Below, piece after piece: positions 1-7,367 of a stretch of 13,534 bases of DNA. A program made the position numbers and the translations under genes. Below the pieces are notes generated by a model. That model made no database searches, was not told where the DNA came from, and saw nothing but the letters and a program-made list of their open reading frames with translations. Location: contig JAACTI010000099.1 in assembly GCA_009993495.1 (NCBI GenBank), positions 1 to 13,534 of the forward strand, given 5' to 3'. This stretch comes from Deltaproteobacteria bacterium. GTDB lineage: Bacteria > Desulfobacterota > Desulfuromonadia > Desulfuromonadales > Geopsychrobacteraceae. Position 1 is the first letter of the stretch; every line of letters begins with the position of its first letter.

Positions 1-1
1 C

Positions 2-265
2 AATCTCGACGTTGCCAGTTTGCAGGCCTTTCTTGACGCTTATCTGGCAGAGACCCCCACTGCCCGGATCGACTACATTCATGGCAGCGCCGCCGTCACT
101 CAGCTTGGCGGCCAGCCCAATAACGCCGGGTTTTATCTGCCTGCCATTGCCAAGGATAATTTTTTTCGTACCATCATTGCCGATGGCGCTTTGCCGCGTA
201 AAACGTTTTCCATGGGCGAGGCCGACGAAAAACGTTTTTACCTCGAATGTCGCCGTATCCGCTGA
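2..265 (+). CDS. DUF1015 family protein, C-terminal fragment
   Basis: The 5' end of this gene lies outside the window; an open frame runs from position 2 to a TGA at 263-265, giving the last 87 residues. The segment carries IDYIHG, then hydrophobic PAIAKDNFF, then LPRKTFSMGEADEKRFYLEC close to the C-terminus. I recognise this ending from the DUF1015 family (proteins of roughly 400 residues, common in Firmicutes and Deltaproteobacteria), whose biochemical role is not settled. An internal TTG at 20 could be mistaken for a start, but the frame is open to the window edge, so it is an internal codon. The HAD phosphatase gene begins 18 bp downstream on the same strand, suggesting co-transcription. 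Family assignment is from memory of the C-terminal motif; coding status is secure. Confidence 0.7.
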   Translation, partial: NLDVASLQAFLDAYLAETPTARIDYIHGSAAVTQLGGQPNNAGFYLPAIAKDNFFRTIIADGALPRKTFSMGEADEKRFYLECRRIR

Positions 266-283
266 CCGCAGGGAGATGTATGC

Positions 284-889
284 GTGGCCGTGATTAGCAC
301 CATCATCTTTGACCTGGGCAAGGTACTGGTTGATTTTTCCTATGCCGAATTCTTGCCGCTCTTGCGTCGCGTCGGGGCCTCGATTAAAGATGCAGATGAT
401 TTTGCCCTCCAGGTCGGGCTGGTGGACTATGAAGAGGGGCGGATCGATTCGCGGGAATTTTTTCAACGTGTGAATGCTCTGCTCGACAACCCCCTTGATC
501 AGGCGGTTCTTGAAACTGCCTGGTGCAGCATTTTTACACCGATTCCACAGATGCTGAATATGGCCCGGCAACTGCGCCGACAGCGCAAGACTGCGATCCT
601 TTCCAACACCAGTGAACTTCACTGGCGGTACCTATGTGATCGTTTTCAGCTCGACAGTTTTTGTGATAACCGTCTGGCGTCGTTTGAGCTTGGTGCCATG
701 AAACCCGATGCCGATATTTACCGGCTGGCCGCCGAACGGTTGAATCTTCGCGCCGAGAACCTGGTTTTTATTGATGATCGTCACGTCAATGTTGAAAGCG
801 CTCGCGCCTGCGGCTGGCAGGCGATTCAGCACCAGAGTTACGGACAAACCCGCGAAGAACTCCTCCATCTGGGAATTTCGTACCCGTGA
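284..889 (+). CDS. HAD-superfamily phosphatase, YihX-like (HAD-IA)
   Basis: A 201-residue haloacid-dehalogenase-fold hydrolase, probably a cytoplasmic phosphatase for a small phosphorylated metabolite. HAD motifs appear in order: motif I IIFDLGKVLVDF with nucleophile D10, motif II LSNTS (S107, T109), motif III lysine K140 in GAMKPD, and motif IV FIDD (D164, D165). The small helical cap between motifs I and II (about residues 18-95) is typical of HAD-IA. Position 12, normally the second Asp of DxD, is Gly, as in the YihX group (FDLGNV in E. coli YihX, a glucose-1-phosphate phosphatase); overall layout and length also fit YihX. The start is GTG at 284, preceded by AGGGAGA at 269-275; a GTG at 290 is an alternative. 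The stop overlaps the next start in a GTGA at 886-889, so yciH translation is likely coupled. The substrate cannot be read from sequence. Confidence 0.88.
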   Translation: MAVISTIIFDLGKVLVDFSYAEFLPLLRRVGASIKDADDFALQVGLVDYEEGRIDSREFFQRVNALLDNPLDQAVLETAWCSIFTPIPQMLNMARQLRRQRKTAILSNTSELHWRYLCDRFQLDSFCDNRLASFELGAMKPDADIYRLAAERLNLRAENLVFIDDRHVNVESARACGWQAIQHQSYGQTREELLHLGISYP

Positions 890-1236
890 AGAACAACCGC
901 CTGGTCTATTCTGACGAACTGGGATCAACCTGTCCCCATTGTGGCAAATCTCTGCAAAAATGCTGCTGTCGAGTTCAAGCCCCAGCACGACCCAATGGTG
1001 TCCCGATCAGAATTGAACGTCAGACCAAGGGGCGCAAGGGCAAAGGAGTCAGTCTGATCAGCGGTCTACCCCTTGCTGACGTCGAACTGAAGCAGCTGGC
1101 TAAAGAGTTGAAGCAGCGCTGCGGCTGCGGTGGCACGGTCAAGGACGGCATTATCGAAATCCAGACCCACCAGCGTGATCTGCTGCTGGACGAATTACAC
1201 AAACGCGGGTTCCAGGCTAAAAAAGCGGGCGGTTGA
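886..1236 (+). CDS. yciH: YciH family SUI1/eIF1-like translation factor
   Basis: A 116-residue protein with a SUI1/eIF1-like domain, expected to bind the small ribosomal subunit and affect start-site fidelity. An N-terminal zinc-ribbon-like knot holds C16, C19 and C26-C28 (CPHCGK, then CCC). A basic ERQTKGRKGKGVSLISGLPL segment (about 44-63) opens the SUI1 domain, followed by LKQLAKELKQRCGCGGTVKDG (positions 69-89), where the GxGGTVKDG signature is typical of YciH, and a C-terminal HKRGFQAKKAGG tail. Length matches bacterial YciH proteins (about 105-120 residues). The start is GTG at 886, overlapping the upstream stop by 4 bp. The oxidoreductase gene follows after 22 bp. The bacterial function is less certain than the eukaryotic one. 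Confidence 0.92.
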   Translation: MKNNRLVYSDELGSTCPHCGKSLQKCCCRVQAPARPNGVPIRIERQTKGRKGKGVSLISGLPLADVELKQLAKELKQRCGCGGTVKDGIIEIQTHQRDLLLDELHKRGFQAKKAGG

Positions 1237-1258
1237 CCGCCATCACAGGAGGCCTTCC

Positions 1259-3280
1259 ATGTCCACCGAAATTCATCGCTCGGTCTGTCCCTTCGACTGT
1301 CCCGACTGCTGCGGCCTGCTGATTGAGGTCGATAACGGACGGGTCGTACGCGTCAGTGGCGACCCCGAACATCCTTTCACGCGTGGTTTTCTGTGCGCCA
1401 AGATGAATCATTATCAAAAAACTATCCATTCGCCCCAGCGCCTGACTCAGCCGTTGTTGCGCTGCGGATCCAAGGGCGCGGGGGAATTTCGGCCCATGAG
1501 TTGGAACGAAGCTCTGGAACGCATCAGCACCAACTGGCGCGAGATCATTGCGGCTCATGGTGCCGAAACTCTTCTGCCCTATTCCTATGCGGGCACCATG
1601 GGTATCGTGCAGCGCAATGCCGGTCACGCGTTTTTTCATCGTCTGGGGGCATCCCTCCTCGAACGCGGCATCTGCTCCCCGGCTAAGGGCTGCGGCTGGA
1701 GCGCCGTTATGGGAAACACCCCGGCTCCCGATCCCGATGAGGTGGAGCACAGTGATCTGATTATTCTGTGGAGCAGCAACGCGGCGGCCACCAATATCCA
1801 TTTTCTGCAGCGGGTCAAAGAAGCGAAAAAACGCGGTGCGAAAGTCTGGCTGATTGATGTGTATCCCCACCAGACCGCCGCCCACGCCGACCAGGTTTTT
1901 GTGGTCAAACCCGGAAGTGATGCGGCCCTGGCCCTGGGTTTGATGCACATTTTGGTGCGCGACGGGCTCTGCGATGAAAAATTCATTGCCGGGAAGGTAC
2001 AAGGATTCAGCGAGCTGAAAGCCAAGGTCTTGCCTGAGTATCCACCCGCAACCGTCAGTCGCATGACCGGGATCGGCGTTGCTCAACTTGAGCAGATGGC
2101 GCACAAATATGCTGCCGCGCGTGCCGCCTTCATCAGTATTGGTGGCGGTGTCTCGCGCTACACCAATGGGGCCATGTCGGTGCGCGCCATCGTTGCCCTG
2201 CCGGCACTGGTTGGTGCCTGGGCCCAGCGCGGTGGGGGCTGTACGGCCGGCATCAGCAGTGGGGCTGCCTTTGCGATGGAGCTTATTGAACGTCCCGATC
2301 TGCAGCAGGGCAGCCCCCGCACCATCAATATGAGTCAACTCGGCATGGCCCTGACGCAAGAACAGAGCCCGCCGGTGAAGAGTCTGTATGTTTACAGCTC
2401 CAATCCGGCGGCGGTTGCTCCCGACCAGAATCAGGTGCTGGCCGGATTGGCGCGCGAAGATCTTTTCACCGTCGTTCACGAACGTTTTATGACCGACACC
2501 GCCCGTTTTGCTGATATTGTTTTGCCCGCCACCAGCTCCCTCGAAACCAGCGATATTTATCGCTCCTACGGTCATTATGGTGTGCAGCGTTGTCACCCGC
2601 TGATCGCCCCGCCCGGCGAAGCAAAATCCAATCTGGAGGTTTTCAGCCTGCTGGCCAAAAGTATGGGGTTTAGCGAAGAATTTTTCGACTTCAAGGCCGA
2701 CGAACTTATCGAGCAACTGATCGATCGGCAGAATCCCTGGTGGGCAGAGGTCGATTTCACTGCCCTTGCTGCCGGTCGCATGGTGAAACTCAGTCCACCG
2801 AAAAATCAGCAATTTCACACACCCTCGGGGCGGATCGAACTATTCAACCCAACCCTGGCCGAGGTGCTGCCGCGTCTTCTTCCCCTGAATGTCAGCGATT
2901 TTCCCCTCCAGCTGGTAACCGCCCCGGCGATGAAAACCCTGAATTCCACTTTTTTTGAACGTGAAGAAATTTATGGTCAGATGAGCGTCAGCCTCAATCC
3001 TACTGAAATTGAGCAACGCGGGCTGAGAGATGGCCAGAAAGTTCTGGTCTGGAACGAACGGGGTGAAGTGGAATTTTTCCTGCGGGCCGAGGATAGCCTA
3101 CCCACCGGTCTGGCCGTCGCTGCCGGGGTCTGGTGGCAAAAGTTCGCCCCCGGCCAAAGCACGGTCAACGCCCTGACCGCACAAAAACTCACCGACCTGG
3201 GCGGCGGCAGCACCTTTTATGACAATCGGGTCGATGTAAAAGGGATGGAGAAAGGGGAGAGTTTTAAAAAACTTCCTTGA
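1259..3280 (+). CDS. Cytoplasmic molybdopterin-dependent oxidoreductase (MopB family)
   Basis: A 673-residue enzyme of the DMSO reductase/formate dehydrogenase superfamily, expected to carry a bis-pyranopterin Mo or W cofactor and one N-terminal 4Fe-4S cluster. Likely cluster ligands are C10, C14, C18 and C46 (CPFDCPDCCG, then RGFLCAK). The Mop core follows, with SWNEALERI (81-89), PYSYAGTMG (107-115) and ILWSSNAAATN (169-179). C139 in ERGICSPAKG aligns by eye with the Sec/Cys metal ligand of formate dehydrogenases. The C-terminal domain holds the cofactor-binding segment around TPSGRIELF and the final beta-barrel region. There is no twin-arginine signal, so the protein should be cytosolic. 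The start is ATG 1259 with AGGAGG at 1247-1252; the frame stays open upstream into yciH, but no upstream codon has such a site. No electron-transfer or membrane subunit is adjacent. The substrate is unknown. Confidence 0.9.
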   Translation: MSTEIHRSVCPFDCPDCCGLLIEVDNGRVVRVSGDPEHPFTRGFLCAKMNHYQKTIHSPQRLTQPLLRCGSKGAGEFRPMSWNEALERISTNWREIIAAHGAETLLPYSYAGTMGIVQRNAGHAFFHRLGASLLERGICSPAKGCGWSAVMGNTPAPDPDEVEHSDLIILWSSNAAATNIHFLQRVKEAKKRGAKVWLIDVYPHQTAAHADQVFVVKPGSDAALALGLMHILVRDGLCDEKFIAGKVQGFSELKAKVLPEYPPATVSRMTGIGVAQLEQMAHKYAAARAAFISIGGGVSRYTNGAMSVRAIVALPALVGAWAQRGGGCTAGISSGAAFAMELIERPDLQQGSPRTINMSQLGMALTQEQSPPVKSLYVYSSNPAAVAPDQNQVLAGLAREDLFTVVHERFMTDTARFADIVLPATSSLETSDIYRSYGHYGVQRCHPLIAPPGEAKSNLEVFSLLAKSMGFSEEFFDFKADELIEQLIDRQNPWWAEVDFTALAAGRMVKLSPPKNQQFHTPSGRIELFNPTLAEVLPRLLPLNVSDFPLQLVTAPAMKTLNSTFFEREEIYGQMSVSLNPTEIEQRGLRDGQKVLVWNERGEVEFFLRAEDSLPTGLAVAAGVWWQKFAPGQSTVNALTAQKLTDLGGGSTFYDNRVDVKGMEKGESFKKLP

Positions 3281-3291
3281 TTTTGTGACAT

Positions 3292-4380
3292 CTACACCAG
3301 ATCCACCGCCGCGAAACCGCCGCCTTCGGTATTTAAATTGGTGACCTGCCCTTGATAGAGACGTGCGGCGACGCCGAGGGCGTGGTTGCGCCAGGCGAAC
3401 AGGCGCAGATCGGCTTTGTAGCTTTGGCTGGCGGCGTCTTTAAGCTGTGAAGGGAGCACCAGCTGTTGGGCGATAGTCAACTGCGGTTCCAGTTCGTTGA
3501 AGCGTTTGCGTGAGATGCTTTTCCCCACGAACACCCCCTTGCTGCCGAAACGATCGACGGGCTTGAACACCAGATCCTTGCGCATATCCCAGGCGCGGTC
3601 GATCCCAAGTTCTGCGAGAAGATGAGATTCGGGCAGCATTTGTTGTAAAACTTCAATTTCTGCAGCCTTCAAGCCCGCCGCGTGCATGGCGACCGGGTTG
3701 CGCCAGAGGTTTTGCCGTCGCTTGTCGGCCAGGTGTCCGTAGACAAAAGGGTTGGGGGTCAGGCAGACCTGACGTTGTAAATAAGCCCGCTGAATCTGCG
3801 CCATTTCCGGGGTTTCTAGATAGAAGTCGCAATGGCGATTGTAGATCAGGTCGATGGGTTGCCCGGCAGAGAAAACCCCGGCTCGATTGATTTCGAGCTG
3901 GCTGGGGTCGGCGATGACAACCGAAATTCCCTCTCGTCCCAGCCATTGACCAAAACGTTTCATTTCGGGATAGAGCCACTGCTCTTGTGGATGCTCATCA
4001 ATAATTGCGACTGTCTGCAATGGGCGACCGGGCCGGAAAGCCTGCCACTCCCCCTGGAACATCTGTAAGAGTCGTCGTTGCAGGCTTGGGGTTGGTTGGG
4101 GCTCCCCTCGACAGGCGCGCAGCGCCAGGCCTGCGCCACCAGCATTGGTATTGATTTCAATCAGGCGCGGGCCCTGGTCACTGAGGTGAAAATCGTAGCC
4201 CATCATGACGGCAGCGTTACCGGGGCAAAAACGCGCGCTTTCCGGCAGATCCGCCGCGATCTGCTGCCGATATGCCGGGCTGTTCAGCAGTTTCCAGCTG
4301 ATTTTCAACAGTTTGAGCATTTGCCCGAGATCGGCAGTCTTGAGGGCGACACGTAAAGAGCTGATAGGGAAATTATCCAT
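3292..4380 (-). CDS. Putative circularly permuted ATP-grasp protein
   Basis: A 362-residue protein that I do not recognise as a named gene. Two segments point to an ATP-grasp fold in permuted order. Near the N-terminus GYDFHLSDQGPRLIEINTNA (61-80) resembles the metal-binding E-x-N strand that normally sits late in ATP-grasp domains. Much later comes LVFKPVDRFGSKGVFVG (270-286), the ATP-binding lysine and glycine-rich loop that normally comes first. The end, NLNTEGGGFAAVDLV, also recalls circularly permuted ATP-grasp proteins. If correct, it would ligate a carboxylate to an amine or thiol using ATP; substrate unknown. The start is ATG 4380, only 2 bp after the LOG stop, with no obvious Shine-Dalgarno, so it is probably translated by coupling. 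Its stop lies 11 bp from the convergent oxidoreductase stop, with no terminator visible between. Confidence 0.75.
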   Translation of the reverse strand: MDNFPISSLRVALKTADLGQMLKLLKISWKLLNSPAYRQQIAADLPESARFCPGNAAVMMGYDFHLSDQGPRLIEINTNAGGAGLALRACRGEPQPTPSLQRRLLQMFQGEWQAFRPGRPLQTVAIIDEHPQEQWLYPEMKRFGQWLGREGISVVIADPSQLEINRAGVFSAGQPIDLIYNRHCDFYLETPEMAQIQRAYLQRQVCLTPNPFVYGHLADKRRQNLWRNPVAMHAAGLKAAEIEVLQQMLPESHLLAELGIDRAWDMRKDLVFKPVDRFGSKGVFVGKSISRKRFNELEPQLTIAQQLVLPSQLKDAASQSYKADLRLFAWRNHALGVAARLYQGQVTNLNTEGGGFAAVDLV

Positions 4381-4382
4381 GG

Positions 4383-5411
4383 CTAAAAAGAATTGATCCG
4401 GCGAATAAAGGCGTAAAGATACCCGTAATTGCGGCGATTAAAATCAAGGGTTAAGCGTGGCAGTCGACTTAAATCGGGTTGGTCGGCTTCTTCGGGCAGG
4501 GCGCTGGTGAGTTGCAGGGTTCCACCGGGTCTGATGATTTCACTGAATTCATCGCGCAGAATTTTTAATTGTTCGGAATCGAGGGGGCGAATAAGGCGAA
4601 TCACCAGTTTGTCCCTGACGAAACGCATACTGTGGTAGTTGTGATAAAAATTGTCAATCAGTGCGATAGCTTCCGTCGGGTCATTGGTGATGGTGAAGAG
4701 GCTGAAGTCTTCGCCGCTGATGAGACCGCGCTTGAACAGGGGGTCGCGGACAAATTCAAAAAATTTGGTCCAGTAAGTGCCCTGGTCATCGTCAATCATA
4801 ATCAAAGGTACAGGGGGATTCTTCCCGGTCTGCACCAGGGTCATGATTTCCATGCCTTCGTCGAGGGTGCCGAACCCACCAGGGAAAAGCACCACTGCAT
4901 CGGCTTCTTTTAAAAAGGCCACCTTGCGGGTGAAAAAATATTTGTAATTAATGACCTTGTTGTTGCCATCCATGACCCTATTGGTGTGCTGTTCGAAAGG
5001 CAGTTCAATGTTGACCGCGAAGGAATTCTCAACCCCGGCGCCTTCGTTGCCCGCCTGCATAATGCCCGGCCCGCCGCCGGTAATGACCATGTAATCGCGT
5101 TCGGCGAGCATGCGCGCGAAGGTGACACATTTCTGATAAATCGGCTCTTCGGGCTGCGTGCGGGCACTGCCGAAAATACTCACTTTGCGTCGGTGACGAT
5201 AGGGCGCAAAAATCTTGTTGGTGAAACGCATTTCCTTCAGCGCGGTGCGCATCAGTTTTTGATCGGCCAGATAGTCGTTTTCCTGCCCCGACTTGAGGGC
5301 GCCAAGAACCATCTGCCGAATCATTTCGGGATGATGAACGCCGACCCGGCCCATCAATTCATCAATCAGGCGATCAATCTCGCCGTTCGTGCGATCAAAA
5401 TGAAGTTGCAT
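4383..5411 (-). CDS. LOG family protein (Rossmann-fold nucleotide 5'-monophosphate nucleosidase-like)
   Basis: A 342-residue protein whose core (about 75-280) is a LOG-family Rossmann domain. Signature motifs are VSIFGSAR (77-84), ITGGGPGIM (110-118), the catalytic Arg in FTRKVAF (R162) and PGGFGTLDE (177-185) with the conserved Glu. Known LOG enzymes split nucleoside 5'-monophosphates into base and ribose 5-phosphate (PpnN) or release cytokinins in plants. This one is longer than plant LOG (about 200-230), with an extra N-terminal helical region (1-72) and a C-terminal extension (about 240-342), closer to the long bacterial form. The start is ATG 5411 with GGAG at 5418-5421, lying inside the end of the upstream gene (17-bp overlap). 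In bacteria, purine salvage or nucleotide-pool control is a more likely role than hormone making. The substrate is inferred from family. Confidence 0.9.
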   Translation of the reverse strand: MQLHFDRTNGEIDRLIDELMGRVGVHHPEMIRQMVLGALKSGQENDYLADQKLMRTALKEMRFTNKIFAPYRHRRKVSIFGSARTQPEEPIYQKCVTFARMLAERDYMVITGGGPGIMQAGNEGAGVENSFAVNIELPFEQHTNRVMDGNNKVINYKYFFTRKVAFLKEADAVVLFPGGFGTLDEGMEIMTLVQTGKNPPVPLIMIDDDQGTYWTKFFEFVRDPLFKRGLISGEDFSLFTITNDPTEAIALIDNFYHNYHSMRFVRDKLVIRLIRPLDSEQLKILRDEFSEIIRPGGTLQLTSALPEEADQPDLSRLPRLTLDFNRRNYGYLYAFIRRINSF

Positions 5412-5982
5412 AGGTTGCTCCAGGTTCTGCGATTAATGATGCTGGTGTCCGCTGTAAAAAAGGACGTCCTTGCAGGCGGGCGGCTGCGATGAGCAGGCCG
5501 CTCATACTTGCGCCTGCATAGCGCTCAAGAAAAAGCCGATACAGCTGGCGCAGCTCTTTTTCAGTTTGATAAAATTCGGCCAATTGCTGTGGGTTCAGTT
5601 GCGGTTCAATGCGCTCACAAACAAAGCTGATACAGTTATAAGGCCGATACGCAGCGGGCAGCTGGCAACCTTTCGGGGTCAGCAATGGACAGGTTTGGCT
5701 GAAATCGAGCAGCGGTAGTTGCTGGTCAACGCACAGCAGAGCCAGCAGGTTGGCAAGGCTCATATGGTTATGACCTCGGGCGCAGCATTCTCCCTGACAA
5801 TTACGACAAAGATCTTCACCCTGCGCTTGCAGGAAAACCCGGTCAAGTTTTTGTTGTAAAACACCCATCAGCTGGCAGTGGCGGATGATCCACGATTTTT
5901 CGTCCTGGTTAAGCTGAGCATATTCGCGGCAAATTTGTGTGACCAGTTGCTGCCAGCAATCTTGTCTGCTTTGGATTTTCAT
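5395..5982 (-). CDS. YkgJ-like cysteine-cluster protein
   Basis: A 195-residue protein with a cysteine pattern resembling the YkgJ zinc/iron-chelating family: C59-x2-C62-x3-C66-C67 (CRNCQGECC), then C98 in QTCPLL, C106 in GCQL, and C117 and C122 in YRPYNCISFVCE. H71 and H73 lie nearby. The flanks (1-55 and 123-195) look helical and polar, with no signal peptide or membrane segment, so it should be cytosolic. The family binds a metal or Fe-S cluster, but its job is not established. The start is ATG 5982, with AGGT about 7 nt upstream. It is the first gene of a three-gene minus-strand operon and overlaps the LOG gene by 17 bp, so expression is coupled. The call rests on cysteine spacing only. 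Confidence 0.75.
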   Translation of the reverse strand: MKIQSRQDCWQQLVTQICREYAQLNQDEKSWIIRHCQLMGVLQQKLDRVFLQAQGEDLCRNCQGECCARGHNHMSLANLLALLCVDQQLPLLDFSQTCPLLTPKGCQLPAAYRPYNCISFVCERIEPQLNPQQLAEFYQTEKELRQLYRLFLERYAGASMSGLLIAAARLQGRPFLQRTPASLIAEPGATYATSF

Positions 5983-6096
5983 AGGTGACCTGTATGGACG
6001 AATTTACGAAACACCTGAGTTTTATCATGTGTGCACCTGCCCGGCAACAGCCCGGGTAAATATACTGAAAAGCCGGCATTAATTCACCCCGTCTAC

Positions 6097-6125
6097 TGGA
6101 CAAGCTGCATTTCTACTGTTATGAA
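6097..6125 (+). promoter_or_regulatory. Putative sigma70 promoter for the aldolase gene, with a dyad over the -10
   Basis: TGGACA at 6097-6102 (5 of 6 to the -35 consensus) and TATGAA at 6120-6125 (4 of 6) are separated by 17 bp, predicting a start near 6132 and a leader of about 35 nt before the ATG at 6167. An inverted repeat, ACTGT at 6115-6119 and ACAGT at 6130-6134, brackets the -10 element and with one mismatch extends outward to about 6111-6138, so it could be an operator. The rest of the 184-bp gap to the divergent gene holds another short GC-rich inverted repeat (CCCGG/CCGGG, about 6040-6056) with no U-tract. Confidence 0.4.
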
Positions 6126-6166
6126 ATAGACAGTGAAAGTCCATTCAACCAAAGGAGCGCAGAACT

Positions 6167-7147
6167 ATGAGCCAGACTGTTAGTTACAAAGAGCTGGGGT
6201 TGGTCAATTCCCGCGAGCTGTTCAGCAAAGCTGTTGCCGGCGGCTATGCCATTCCAGCCTATAATTTCAACAATCTTGAGCAATTACAGGCAATTGTTAC
6301 GGCCTGTGCCCAAACGCGCTCACCGGTGATCATCCAGGTCAGCAAGGGTGCGCGCAGCTATGCCAACGCCACCATGTTGCGCTACATGGCAATGGGCGCG
6401 GTGGAAATGGCCCGCGAAATGGGCATTGAGCTGCCGATTGTGCTGCATCTTGATCATGGTGATTCTTTTGAACTGTGCACGTCGTGTATTGATGCGGGTT
6501 TTTCCTCGGTGATGATTGATGGCTCACATCTGCCCTATGCTGAAAATGTTGCGCTGACCCGCCAGGTGGTCGAATACGCCCATGCCCGCGATGTGACCGT
6601 CGAAGGGGAACTGGGGGTGCTGGCGGGTATCGAAGACGAAGTTGTTGCTGAAAAATCGACCTACACCCAGCCGGACGAGGTCGAAGACTTCGTGCGTAAA
6701 ACCGGGGTCGATTCCCTGGCTATCTCCATCGGCACCAGCCATGGAGCCTACAAATTTAAACTCAAAGCGGGCGAATCGGTACCTCCTTTGCGTTTTGATA
6801 TTCTCGAAGAGATCGAAAAGCGCATTCCCGGATTTCCTATCGTGTTGCACGGCGCAAGCAGCGTGGTTCAGACCTACGTTGAATTGATCAACCAGTATGG
6901 TGGCAAGATGGATGGTGCCGTCGGGGTTCCCGAAGAGCAACTGCGGCGCGCCGCCGCCAGCGCGGTGTGCAAAATCAATATCGATTCCGATGGGCGCCTG
7001 GCGGTGACGGCCAAAATTCGCGAATATCTGGCCAAGGATCCCGGCGAATTCGATCCGCGTAAATATCTGGGTGCGGCCAGAGACGAGTTAATCGCGCTGA
7101 TCAAGCACAAGAACCAGGCCGTGCTCGGCAGCGCCGGTAAAGTCTGA
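6167..7147 (+). CDS. fba: Class II fructose-bisphosphate aldolase
   Basis: A 326-residue zinc-dependent aldolase that interconverts fructose 1,6-bisphosphate with dihydroxyacetone phosphate and glyceraldehyde 3-phosphate in glycolysis and gluconeogenesis. Class II hallmarks: N-terminal AIPAYNFNNLEQ (28-39); LHLDHGDS with catalytic Asp D96 and zinc ligand H97; VEGELG (145-150); the second zinc His in GTSHGAYK (H192); the third in VLHGASS (H228). The C-terminal VCKINIDSDGRLA is the phosphate-binding region. Length is in the normal range and the protein is cytosolic. The start is ATG 6167 with AAGGAG at 6152-6157. The gene stands alone, with its own putative promoter upstream and a strong hairpin after it. 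In an anaerobe living on organic acids it probably works mainly in the gluconeogenic direction (inference). Confidence 0.96.
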   Translation: MSQTVSYKELGLVNSRELFSKAVAGGYAIPAYNFNNLEQLQAIVTACAQTRSPVIIQVSKGARSYANATMLRYMAMGAVEMAREMGIELPIVLHLDHGDSFELCTSCIDAGFSSVMIDGSHLPYAENVALTRQVVEYAHARDVTVEGELGVLAGIEDEVVAEKSTYTQPDEVEDFVRKTGVDSLAISIGTSHGAYKFKLKAGESVPPLRFDILEEIEKRIPGFPIVLHGASSVVQTYVELINQYGGKMDGAVGVPEEQLRRAAASAVCKINIDSDGRLAVTAKIREYLAKDPGEFDPRKYLGAARDELIALIKHKNQAVLGSAGKV

Positions 7148-7170
7148 GGATCTAAATCAATTCAGAAGTC

Positions 7171-7215
7171 CAAAAGAACGGGTAGCGAACCCTATGGTCG
7201 CTGCCCGTTCCTTTG
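7171..7215. terminator. Bidirectional hairpin terminator between convergent genes
   Basis: A long inverted repeat: arm 7176-7188 (GAACGGGTAGCGA) pairs with 7198-7210, leaving a 9-nt loop and only one G-U pair. Past one mismatch, CAAA at 7171-7174 pairs with TTTG at 7212-7215. It sits between the ends of fba (plus) and the 7368-7718 gene (minus) and reads as a hairpin on both strands. The U-tracts are short (CCTTTG on plus, CTTTTG on minus), so it may work partly as a 3' stabilising structure. The rest of the 220-bp gap (7216-7367) holds only a weak 7-bp dyad (7233-7239 with 7265-7271) and a small GGTC-GAAA-GACC hairpin at 7311-7322. Confidence 0.65.
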
Positions 7216-7367
7216 GGTAGTTATTAAATTTTACGATCAACTGTCAGTAACCTTGGGGTAAAAATGATCGTTGAAAGTCAAGGGCACGAACAAGCTTTTT
7301 TGACGGTAAAGGTCTTTCGACCATGAAAGAGCTGAATAGTTACTTTTCTGGTTGAATACCGCTTTGT

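Noticed and set aside
1217..2818. Minus-strand open frame of 533 codons antisense to the oxidoreductase gene
   Set aside because: The plus strand encodes a clear MopB protein here; the antisense translation has no recognisable motif and reflects the codon bias of the real gene.
3258..3291. Possible terminator between the convergent oxidoreductase and ATP-grasp genes
   Set aside because: Only a short A/T palindrome (around AGTTTT/AAAACT) inside the coding end, with a loop too small for a stable GC-rich hairpin.
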